This document shows, in pieces, positions 8,877 through 14,804 of a stretch of 64,000 nt of DNA. The position numbers and the translations under genes were made by a program. The notes beneath the pieces are model-generated. The model was not told the origin of the DNA, made no database searches, and saw nothing but the letters and a program-made list of their open reading frames with translations. The stretch covers positions 36,767-100,766 of the forward strand of contig JANQOU010000004.1 of the NCBI GenBank assembly GCA_028285585.1. Reading direction: 5' to 3'. Within the stretch, counting starts at the first letter, position 1. Every line of letters starts with the position of its first letter. This DNA is from Acidimicrobiia bacterium. GTDB taxonomy: Bacteria; Actinomycetota; Acidimicrobiia; Spongiisociales; ZC4RG35.

Positions 8877-9048
8877 GGCCTTCCCTCCTTTGGGCTGCAT
8901 CAGGTCGTGTTGAGCGCTACCGCGTGCAGTGCAGACGAGAGGGGAGCGAGGCGGGAGAATCAGTCGGAATCGGCGGTCCTGGTACTACATTCACAGAACA
9001 TATGTTCGTTTTGGGCATCGATCCAGGCCTGTCGGTCACCGGCTATGG
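8829..9048 (+). repeat. Direct repeat copy 1: yebC tail, intergenic region and ruvC start
   Basis: A 220-base segment that recurs as copy 2 (10081-10309). It spans the last 15 codons and stop of yebC, the whole yebC-ruvC spacer, the SOS box and the first 47 bases of ruvC. My hand alignment gives 11 substitutions, a 1-base gap and a ~9-10-base insertion in copy 2, so about 95% identity over aligned bases. The final ~60 bases are identical, through the GGCTATGG that ends the match. The sequences diverge at 9049/10310. Confidence 0.95.
8996..9007 (+). promoter_or_regulatory. LexA (SOS) box, copy 1, over the start codon of the truncated ruvC
   Basis: GAACATATGTTC is a perfect 12-base palindrome of the GAAC-N4-GTTC type bound by LexA in actinobacteria and Bacillus. 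The ATG of the ruvC fragment lies inside it (9002-9004), so bound LexA would cover both the likely transcription start and the initiation codon. A TACATT (8986-8991) just upstream could be the -10. This duplicate now drives only the truncated ruvC and the antisense strand of the VanZ gene. Confidence 0.7.
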
Positions 9049-9169
9049 CACTACGAATTCTGCTCCCGCGACCCAGAGGATGTGGGCTGTGATGCACCCA
9101 CTGTGTTTGGCTTTCCACGAGCCAAGCTTCCACCCAATTGGCGAGATACCACCCTGCGCACATGGTTGA
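9002..9169 (+). pseudogene. Truncated ruvC 5' fragment fused to insert DNA (55-codon frame)
   Basis: Begins exactly as the intact ruvC does, with sixteen matching residues (MFVLGIDPGLSVTGYG, including catalytic D7), then runs at base 9049 into unrelated insert sequence and stops at TGA 9167-9169. It has lost E66, D139 and D142 of the resolvase active site and the rest of the fold, so it cannot be a functional RuvC. It retains the SOS box and probable -10, so it may still be transcribed on DNA damage, antisense to the 3' end of the VanZ gene. Confidence 0.8.
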
Positions 9170-9725
9170 TCACTCCGGGGTCGTCGTTTGGCTCCTCGCC
9201 GTCCAAGGACCTGAAGGCGATACCGAACAGACCGAAGGCTGCGATCCCTATTAGCACACCAATGGTGTTGGCGATCGGGTCATTGACGTCGATGGACCTA
9301 TACATGACACCGATCGAGGCGCCTATTGAGAGCTGTATCAGCTCAATCGTTACTGCCGCACCGATGCCCAACAACAGTACCTTCTTTAGGGTTGGGCTTT
9401 CGAGCACAAACCAAGCACCGAAGCCAAATGGAACGCCGAGCAGCACATTCGGCACGAACTGTGTCCTGACCGTCTCGGCGGTTAGGTCACCGAAGGGGAC
9501 AAGGTTGAGGAACCCCCAGAATGGGACCTCTGCGAAGTCTCGGGCCATCACGCCGTCGACTGGCAGCGGGAACAGCGTGACTTTCAGGACCTCGACGGTG
9601 TAGACGGCGAATATCAGCGTGAACAGAACATGTGCCCCCGACCATCCGCTCTTCTTCCAAAGAAGGAAGAGGGCTATGCCGATGAGTGGGTAGACCGTTA
9701 CGGCAAAGGCGTTGCCAGAGATCAT
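9051..9725 (-). CDS. VanZ-family membrane protein
   Basis: A 224-residue protein with about five membrane segments (near residues 5-24, 31-53, 92-108, 113-135 and 150-170). VanZ-family signatures: FVPNVLLGVPFGFGAW, ELIQLSIG, and RSIDVNDPIANTIGVLIG, which matches the R-x-x-D-x-x-D-x-x-x-N-x-x-G pattern of the family. VanZ of Tn1546 gives low-level teicoplanin resistance; most chromosomal relatives have no known function. A GGGAGG site lies 8 bases before the ATG. The stop codon (complement of 9051-9053) is two bases from the repeat boundary, so the hydrophilic tail after residue ~178 may have been altered by the junction. GC is lower than in neighbours, consistent with transfer. Confidence 0.8.
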   Translation of the reverse strand: MISGNAFAVTVYPLIGIALFLLWKKSGWSGAHVLFTLIFAVYTVEVLKVTLFPLPVDGVMARDFAEVPFWGFLNLVPFGDLTAETVRTQFVPNVLLGVPFGFGAWFVLESPTLKKVLLLGIGAAVTIELIQLSIGASIGVMYRSIDVNDPIANTIGVLIGIAAFGLFGIAFRSLDGEEPNDDPGVINHVRRVVSRQLGGSLARGKPNTVGASQPTSSGSREQNS

Positions 9726-10080
9726 GTTTGGAACCTCCCTTGGGGCAGCTGCCCGAGCTTGGTCTGCCCGGACACCTTTCGAGCGTCAGTTTTCTCGTCA
9801 GCCGGTACTGAAGGATCCGGAACCTTTAGTGTTCCAACCGTAATCCGCGGTGGTATACGCGAAGATGTAATACGTGTCTCCGGGAGCGAACCCACAACTC
9901 GTAGAGACCAATACCAGTCCCTTGGCCATAGCTTTCCTGAGTTTCGTTTTCGTCACCCTTCGTCCTTCTTGGGTGGTCGTCGGCCTGTTGGCCCTTGGTG
10001 GCTTCAGCGCGCTTCAGCTCCTGTCGACCAGCTTGTGTCCAGCAACCTCAAGGTGTCGCGTCGTTTGTGATGCCGTCCGG
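9726..10080. other. Non-repeated part of the insert upstream of the VanZ gene
   Basis: 355 bases without a firmly supported gene. It contains the VanZ ribosome-binding site, a perfect 12-base palindrome GGGCAGCTGCCC at 9743-9754 that could be an operator or hairpin, and a possible 52-residue minus-strand frame at 9798-9956. A plus-strand frame reading into the duplicated yebC tail looks fortuitous. Confidence 0.5.
9798..9956 (-). CDS. Possible small protein or 5' gene remnant
   Basis: A 52-codon frame starting at GTG (complement of 9954-9956) with AAGGA six bases upstream, which is a good ribosome-binding site. The product begins with a basic stretch and a short hydrophobic run (GLVLVSTS). 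Its end, YYIFAYTTADYGWNTKG then SGSFSTG, resembles the last strands of a fibronectin-III/Ig-like repeat as found in secreted proteins. It lies 72 bases upstream of the VanZ gene on the same strand. It may be a truncated surface-protein gene; I cannot assign a function. Confidence 0.3.
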   Translation of the reverse strand: MTKTKLRKAMAKGLVLVSTSCGFAPGDTYYIFAYTTADYGWNTKGSGSFSTG

Positions 10081-10128
10081 TATGACATCCCCGATTCGGT
10101 CATGGAGAACGTCCTGGCCGAAGCCTGA
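10081..10128 (+). pseudogene. yebC 3' remnant (15 codons plus stop)
   Basis: Encodes the last fifteen residues of YebC (ending SVMENVLAEA) and the TGA, with no yebC start or body upstream. The two silent changes relative to the intact gene suggest that it came from a yebC that was under selection in another lineage, not from decay after an in-place duplication. Confidence 0.85.
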
Positions 10129-10246
10129 GACCTTCCCTCCTTTGCGCTGCATCAGGTCGTGTTGAGCGCTACCGCGTGCACCGCGGACGAGAGGGAGCGA
10201 GGTTGGAGTCGCCGGGAGAATCAGTCGGAAACGCCGGTTCCGGTAC

Positions 10247-10252
10247 TACATT
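10247..10252 (+). promoter_or_regulatory. Candidate -10 element of ruvC-ruvA-ruvB
   Basis: TACATT lies 10 bases before the ruvC ATG and immediately upstream of the SOS box. Transcription would start at or within a few bases of the initiation codon, inside the LexA site. The same hexamer is present in copy 1 at 8986-8991. Confidence 0.45.
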
Positions 10253-10256
10253 CACA

Positions 10257-10268
10257 GAACATATGTTC
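10257..10268 (+). promoter_or_regulatory. LexA (SOS) box of ruvCAB, over the ruvC start codon
   Basis: GAACATATGTTC, a perfect GAAC-N4-GTTC palindrome, contains the ruvC ATG (10263-10265). SOS induction of ruvCAB is established in several bacteria, so the location is sensible. Binding here would block the transcription start predicted from the adjacent TACATT. Confidence 0.8.
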
Positions 10269-10745
10269 GTTTTGGGCATCGATCCAGGCCTGTCGGTCAC
10301 CGGCTATGGGCTCGTTGAAGGCCCGCACCCGCCCAAGGCGGTACTCGCCGGCGTGGTGCGCACTGACACCGAGTCTGCAATCGCCGAACGGCTGGCCGAG
10401 CTGCATCGGGGCCTCAGCCAGGTGATTGCGGACGCCGCCCCTGATGTGATCGCCCTCGAAACCGTGTTTACCAATCGCAACCTGCAAACGGCGATTTCTG
10501 TCGGACGGGCATCGGGTGTCGCGCTTCTCGCTGCGGCGGAAGCCGGGATCCCGGTGAGCGAATACGTTCCGACCGCGATCAAATCTGCGGTGACCGGTGA
10601 CGGGTCGGCTAACAAGAGTCAGGTGCAAATGATGGTCGCAAAACTGCTCAGGTTGGAAAACCCGCCCAAGCCGGCAGACGCCGCTGACGCCCTTGCTATC
10701 GCGATATGCCATCTCCGCGCATCCCCCCTGGAGGCAGCGCGATGA
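10263..10745 (+). CDS. ruvC: Crossover junction endodeoxyribonuclease RuvC
   Basis: Holliday-junction resolvase acting as a dimer with RuvAB. It is 160 residues from the ATG at 10263, slightly short for the family. The four acidic catalytic residues are present: D7 (GIDPG), E66 (ALETVF), D139 and D142 (DAADAL). A longer frame opens upstream, but the ATG is set by the GIDPG motif at residue 5 and by the SOS box. No ribosome-binding site is evident, which fits a leaderless transcript. ruvA overlaps its stop (ATGA). Confidence 0.93.
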   Translation: MFVLGIDPGLSVTGYGLVEGPHPPKAVLAGVVRTDTESAIAERLAELHRGLSQVIADAAPDVIALETVFTNRNLQTAISVGRASGVALLAAAEAGIPVSEYVPTAIKSAVTGDGSANKSQVQMMVAKLLRLENPPKPADAADALAIAICHLRASPLEAAR

Positions 10746-11311
10746 TCGGCCGTCTTCGGGGCATGCTCGTGGCTCGCCGCGAGACCAGTGTGACAGTCGA
10801 CGTGAACGGCGTCGGCTACGAGGCTCAGATGACTCCACGTGACATGGGATCCCTGCCTGGCGTTGGCGAGGAGGTCGTCGTGCATACCCACACTCATGTC
10901 CGAGAGGACGACCTCAGCCTGTTTGGCTTTGCGCACGAGGGAGACCGCGACATGTTCCGCACGCTCCTCGGGGCGAGTGGCGTGGGCCCCAAAGTCGCGC
11001 TGGCGATGCTGGGCTCGTTGGCTTCAGAGGAGATCGTCCGGGCGATTCTGAGCGAAGACGCAGACGCGCTCACGGTGGCGCCAGGGGTTGGGAAACGTGG
11101 AGCGCAGAAGATCGTGTTGGAGCTGGCCCCCAAGTTCGCCGGCCGGGAGATCGACTTGACGCCAAGCAGTGACCTGGCAACGGTGCGCCAGGCGTTGGAA
11201 GGTCTCGGCTACTCCACCACCGAGATCAACGAAGTGATCGCCGAAGTGGACCCTGGTGACCCGCTAGATGTTCAGATCAAGGCCGCGTTGCAAAGCTTGG
11301 GAAATCGATAG
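10742..11311 (+). CDS. ruvA: Holliday junction DNA helicase subunit RuvA
   Basis: Tetrameric junction-binding protein that loads RuvB rings. It is 189 residues from the ATG at 10742, starting MIGRLRGMLV as is typical. An OB fold comes first (DVNGVGYEAQM), then two helix-hairpin-helix units (GVGPKVALAMLGS and GVGKRGAQKIV), then a C-terminal RuvB-interaction domain. The start overlaps the ruvC stop by 4 bases. ruvB follows after 3 bases. Confidence 0.93.
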   Translation: MIGRLRGMLVARRETSVTVDVNGVGYEAQMTPRDMGSLPGVGEEVVVHTHTHVREDDLSLFGFAHEGDRDMFRTLLGASGVGPKVALAMLGSLASEEIVRAILSEDADALTVAPGVGKRGAQKIVLELAPKFAGREIDLTPSSDLATVRQALEGLGYSTTEINEVIAEVDPGDPLDVQIKAALQSLGNR

Positions 11312-11314
11312 CTG

Positions 11315-12328
11315 ATGCGCGAGGACAGCCTGCTCAGCCCAACGATCGAAGACGACGAGGAGATCTCGCTTCGACCGAAGCGCTTGGAAGACTTCGTCGG
11401 GCAAGGCAAGGTCAAGAACCGGCTGCGGATCTCCTTGGAAGCTGCGGTGAAGGAGGGGCGTGCCCTCGATCATGTCTTGTTCTCCGGGCCTCCCGGTCTC
11501 GGGAAGACAACTCTCGCCGGGATCATCGCCGGTGAGAAAGGTGTCGCACTGCGTGTCACATCAGGCCCCGCCCTCGATCGCCCAGGTGACCTCGCTGCGA
11601 TCATCTCCAATCTCCAGCCCCAGGACGTGTTCTTCATCGATGAGATCCACCGGCTTCCCAGAGCAGTGGAAGAGGTGCTGTACCCGGCGATGGAGGACTT
11701 CCAACTCGATGTCGTCTTGGGCAAGGGGCCAACCGCTCAGTCGATTCGCATCGACTTGCCCCGGTTCACCCTGGTCGGGGCCACCACCAGGAAAGGGAAA
11801 GTCACCGCCCCGTTGCGGGACCGCTTCGGCATCGAGGAGAAGCTCGACTACTACGAGCCAGAGGAGCTTGCAGTCATTGTCAGACGGTCGGCGTCGATCA
11901 TCGACGTCCCGATCGATGACACGGCAGCCGAGCTCGTGGCCCAGCGGAGCCGCCAGACCCCGCGTATCGCCAACCGTCTTCTGGCGAGAGTGCGCGACTA
12001 CGCGGTGGCTCGAGCGTCGGGGTCGATCGACCTGGCCACGGCCACCGAGGCGCTGAAGATCTACGAAGTCGACCATCTGGGTTTGGACAAGGTCGACAGG
12101 TCGATACTCGAAGCCGTCATCGAGCGTTTCGGTGGCGGGCCGGTCGGGCTGTCAACTCTGGCCATCGCAGTGGGAGAGGAGCCTGAGACCGTGGAGGACG
12201 CATATGAGCCTTTCCTGCTCCAGTCCGGGCTGATTAAGAGGACACCGAGGGGGCGTGTGGCCACCGCGAATGCCTACCGGCACCTCGGCGTTGAGCCGCC
12301 GGCGGACTCACAGGGCACCTTGCTCTAG
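11315..12328 (+). CDS. ruvB: Holliday junction branch-migration ATPase RuvB
   Basis: AAA+ motor that drives branch migration with RuvA. It has 337 residues, the usual length. Walker A GPPGLGKTT at residues 58-66, Walker B FFIDEIHRL, sensor-1 region LVGATTRKG, and a C-terminal winged-helix domain (GGPVGLSTLAIAVGEE). The sensor region reads TTRKGKVTAPLRDRFG where TTRAGxLxxPLRDRFG is usual, a small variation. It is the last gene of the ruvCAB set, with queA 5 bases downstream. Confidence 0.95.
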   Translation: MREDSLLSPTIEDDEEISLRPKRLEDFVGQGKVKNRLRISLEAAVKEGRALDHVLFSGPPGLGKTTLAGIIAGEKGVALRVTSGPALDRPGDLAAIISNLQPQDVFFIDEIHRLPRAVEEVLYPAMEDFQLDVVLGKGPTAQSIRIDLPRFTLVGATTRKGKVTAPLRDRFGIEEKLDYYEPEELAVIVRRSASIIDVPIDDTAAELVAQRSRQTPRIANRLLARVRDYAVARASGSIDLATATEALKIYEVDHLGLDKVDRSILEAVIERFGGGPVGLSTLAIAVGEEPETVEDAYEPFLLQSGLIKRTPRGRVATANAYRHLGVEPPADSQGTLL

Positions 12329-12333
12329 CTCGC

Positions 12334-13335
12334 GTGAAGGTCGAGGACTTTCACTATGAGCTGCCCGAGAGGTCGATCGCGCAGAGTGCCGTAGAGCCGC
12401 GACACGACTCACGGTTGCTCGACACCCGAGACCTGTCTGACCACAGGTTTCTGGATCTTGCCGACCTTCTGGGTCCAGGGGACCTCATCGTGGTCAACAG
12501 CACGAAAGTGCGGGCAGCTCGACTCGTTGGCTCGCGGGTGGACACCGGGGGCCGTGTGGAGCTTTTACTACTTGACCGCGATCAAGGAGGCTCCTGGAAA
12601 GCTCTGGCCAGGCCGGCTCGACGGCTTCGCCCTGGCGTCGTGGTCGATTGCGACGGCATCGAGGTGACGGTGCTGACCGACCCTGCCGACGGCGTGGTCG
12701 GGGTCTCTCTGGACGCGGAAGACGATGAGAGTGTCATCGAGCGGATCGGTTCGGTCCCTTTGCCCCCATATTTCTCTGGCTCTCTCGACAGCTCATCGAG
12801 GTACCAAACCGTCTATGCCGACAAACCTGGCTCAGCAGCTGCTCCGACCGCCGGGCTGCACTTCACGTCCGAGGTGTTCGATCGTCTCAGACAGCGTGGA
12901 ATCGACACGGCAACCGTGGACCTTCATGTTTCTCTCGACACCTTCAGGCCGATGGCTGTCGAGTCGATCGAAGATCACGTCATGCACTCCGAGTGGTGCT
13001 CAATCTCAGAGGAGGCAGCAGAGGCGATCAATGGTGCCCGTCGGATCGTCGCGATCGGAACAACCGTGGTCAGGACGTTGGAGTCGATGGCCACTGGGCA
13101 AGGCTCGGTGAGAGCAGGGTCACACCACACCGACCTCTTCATCACTCCCGGCTTCGAGATCCGAGTGGTGGATCTCCTCATCACCAACTTTCACATGCCG
13201 TCTTCCACTCTGCTGGTGCTGCTGGCGGGATTCATGGGAGAGAGTTGGCGGAGCGCTTACGACACCGCCATCGAGCGGAGCTACCGATTTCTGTCGTTTG
13301 GTGACGCGATGCTCGCGGAGCGGAAACGGCCCTAG
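12334..13335 (+). CDS. queA: S-adenosylmethionine:tRNA ribosyltransferase-isomerase QueA
   Basis: Adds the epoxycyclopentane precursor from SAM to 7-aminomethyl-7-deazaguanine in tRNA during queuosine synthesis. It is 333 residues from the GTG at 12334, beginning with the typical DFHYELPERSIAQ. Family blocks seen: ARPARRL, SAAAPTAGLHFT and TNFHMPSSTLLVLLAGF. The downstream gene tgt makes the preceding step, so the pair is a queuosine unit. Confidence 0.93.
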   Translation: MKVEDFHYELPERSIAQSAVEPRHDSRLLDTRDLSDHRFLDLADLLGPGDLIVVNSTKVRAARLVGSRVDTGGRVELLLLDRDQGGSWKALARPARRLRPGVVVDCDGIEVTVLTDPADGVVGVSLDAEDDESVIERIGSVPLPPYFSGSLDSSSRYQTVYADKPGSAAAPTAGLHFTSEVFDRLRQRGIDTATVDLHVSLDTFRPMAVESIEDHVMHSEWCSISEEAAEAINGARRIVAIGTTVVRTLESMATGQGSVRAGSHHTDLFITPGFEIRVVDLLITNFHMPSSTLLVLLAGFMGESWRSAYDTAIERSYRFLSFGDAMLAERKRP

Positions 13336-13338
13336 CCT
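13333..13338 (+). promoter_or_regulatory. Candidate -10 element of tgt
   Basis: TAGCCT overlaps the queA stop codon and lies 6 bases before the tgt ATG, the spacing expected for a leaderless transcript. No clear -35. Confidence 0.35.
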
Positions 13339-13344
13339 GGCTCG

Positions 13345-14451
13345 ATGGCAGCGGTCACTTGGTCGAACATCGCCTCCGACGGCCCGGCGCGCACCGGCTG
13401 GTTGGAAACTCCTCACGGGCGGGTACGCACCCCGGCATTCATGCCTGTGGGCACGCGAGCGGTGGTCAAGGCCGTGGATACCGGTGACCTTGAGGAGGCC
13501 GGCGCGGAGATCGTCCTCGCCAACACGTATCACCTGATGCTGCGGCCCGGAGCCGATCTGGTCGAGCGGATGGGCGGGCTGCATCGGTTCATGGGATGGG
13601 ACAAGCCGGTCCTGACGGACTCCGGTGGCTTTCAGATTTTCTCACTCGATCCCAAGATCGACGATGCGGGTGCGACGTTTCGCTCCGTGTACGACGGCAC
13701 CAGGGTCGAGTTGACGCCGGAGCAGGCGGTCCGCGTCCAAGAGCAGCTGGGTCCTGACATCGCCATGGTCCTGGACGTTTGTGTTGGGCTGCCGGCACCC
13801 ATCGAGACGGTGGAGCGTGAGATGCTGCGCACTCTCGAGTGGGCGGGGCGATGCCGCGATGCACACACCAAGCCTGACCAGGAGCTATTCGGGATCGTGC
13901 AGGGTGGCGTCGACCCCGGTTTGCGAGCAGAAAGTGCCGCAAAGACAGCCGCCATAGGGTTCGAAGGTTTCGGGATCGGCGGCCTGTCTGTCGGCGAGCC
14001 ACCCGACCAGCGCAATGTCGCTTTGGCCGCTGCAATTGGCGAGCTGCCGACCGACAAGCCTCGATATGTCATGGGCTTGGGCGACACGGAGGGCCTGATA
14101 GATGCAATCGAGTTGGGCACCGACATGTTCGACTGTGTTCTGCCGACACGCCTGGCTCGTCACGGGAAGGTCTTGACTGCGGCCGGGGACTTCAATCTGA
14201 ACATCCGTGCGTTCGAGGCCGACGACTCGCCGATCGAGGAGGGGTGTGGATGCCATACGTGTCGTCACCATTCGAAGGCGTATCTGAGGCATTTGATCAG
14301 GATGAAAGAGATGTCAGCGCACCGCCTTCTCACCATCCACAATCTCCACTACACCCTGGGGCTGATCTCGGGTGCCGCGGATGCGATCGGGGCCGGCGCC
14401 TTCGCCGAATACGCGAACCGGGTGCGCTCGCGACGCCAAGGTTCTGCGTAG
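13345..14451 (+). CDS. tgt: tRNA-guanine(34) transglycosylase
   Basis: Exchanges guanine 34 of GUN-anticodon tRNAs for preQ1. It has 368 residues. Seen are the DSGGFQIFSL block with the general-base Asp, GIVQGG, GGLSVGEP, the catalytic region DCVLPTRLARHG, and the zinc ligands in CGCHTC followed by the family His. It follows queA by 9 bases. No queC/D/E/F genes are in the window, so whether preQ1 is made or imported cannot be told. Confidence 0.95.
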   Translation: MAAVTWSNIASDGPARTGWLETPHGRVRTPAFMPVGTRAVVKAVDTGDLEEAGAEIVLANTYHLMLRPGADLVERMGGLHRFMGWDKPVLTDSGGFQIFSLDPKIDDAGATFRSVYDGTRVELTPEQAVRVQEQLGPDIAMVLDVCVGLPAPIETVEREMLRTLEWAGRCRDAHTKPDQELFGIVQGGVDPGLRAESAAKTAAIGFEGFGIGGLSVGEPPDQRNVALAAAIGELPTDKPRYVMGLGDTEGLIDAIELGTDMFDCVLPTRLARHGKVLTAAGDFNLNIRAFEADDSPIEEGCGCHTCRHHSKAYLRHLIRMKEMSAHRLLTIHNLHYTLGLISGAADAIGAGAFAEYANRVRSRRQGSA

Positions 14452-14503
14452 ACCACTCGCACCGCCTAACCTCACGCCGTCCGCTTTCCCCCACGGAGGA
14501 ACC

Positions 14504-14803
14504 GTGCATTTTGTCGTGTTTGCCCAAGACGCCGCTGGTGGCAGTTCGGCCTTCTCGCTGCTGCTCCTCGCCGGAATGGTCGGAGTCTTCTACTTCCTGA
14601 TCATCCGGCCACAGCGGAAGAGAACTCGCGCCCAGCAGGAGCTGTCGTCGTCGCTGGAACCCGGCCATGAGGTTCGCACCATTGGCGGGATCCACGGAAC
14701 TGTGGTCTCGACTGATGACGAAAGCGTCGTGCTCAGTGTCGAAGAGGGCCGCATCCGGGTGTCGCGCCGTGCCGTTGGTGCCCGAGTAGGCGACGAAACC
14801 TGA
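14504..14803 (+). CDS. yajC: Preprotein translocase accessory subunit YajC
   Basis: Small membrane protein associated with SecDF. It is 99 residues from the GTG at 14504, with GGAGGA 3 bases upstream. A GTG four codons later (14516) is an alternative with longer spacing. One membrane segment (about residues 15-36, FSLLLLAGMVGVFYFLII) is followed by RPQRKR and the cytoplasmic beta domain with VRTIGGIHGTVV. The same frame is open further upstream inside tgt, but that part is non-coding by family comparison. secD starts one base after the stop. Confidence 0.85.
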   Translation: MHFVVFAQDAAGGSSAFSLLLLAGMVGVFYFLIIRPQRKRTRAQQELSSSLEPGHEVRTIGGIHGTVVSTDDESVVLSVEEGRIRVSRRAVGARVGDET

Positions 14804-14804
14804 C

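Larger units (their letters stand above)
9049..10080. other. 1.03 kb foreign insert between duplicated yebC-ruvC junctions
   Basis: Unique DNA lying between the two direct-repeat copies. It carries a VanZ-family gene and a possible small gene, both on the minus strand, and is visibly lower in GC than its flanks: bases 9301-9360 are 52% G+C against 72% for 10321-10380, counted by hand. No transposase, integrase, terminal inverted repeats or short target-site duplication is present. The structure is what single-crossover integration of a circular or concatemeric molecule sharing ~220 bp of homology would leave, or a recombination event with a diverged relative. Confidence 0.75.
10081..10309 (+). 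repeat. Direct repeat copy 2: yebC tail, intergenic region and ruvC start
   Basis: A 229-base counterpart of 8829-9048. It starts with the yebC tail and continues into the intact ruvC. Both differences within the yebC codons (TAT for TAC, CTG for CTC) are silent. The remaining substitutions and two indels lie in the stop-proximal and intergenic bases. This copy provides the promoter, SOS box and start codon used by the functional ruvC. Confidence 0.95.

Noticed and set aside
9743..9754. GGGCAGCTGCCC palindrome as a regulator binding site for the VanZ gene
   Set aside because: A single GC-rich palindrome with no second copy and no regulator gene nearby; too weak to claim as an operator.
9049..10080. 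Insert as an insertion sequence or integron cassette
   Set aside because: No transposase or integrase frame, no inverted terminal repeats, no short target duplication and no attC-like structure. The flanking repeats are native chromosomal sequence.
9874..10128. Plus-strand frame in the insert that fuses a hydrophobic stretch to the YebC tail
   Set aside because: The in-frame join to the repeated yebC end is most simply chance. There is no ribosome-binding site, and no homologous N-terminus of YebC is encoded.
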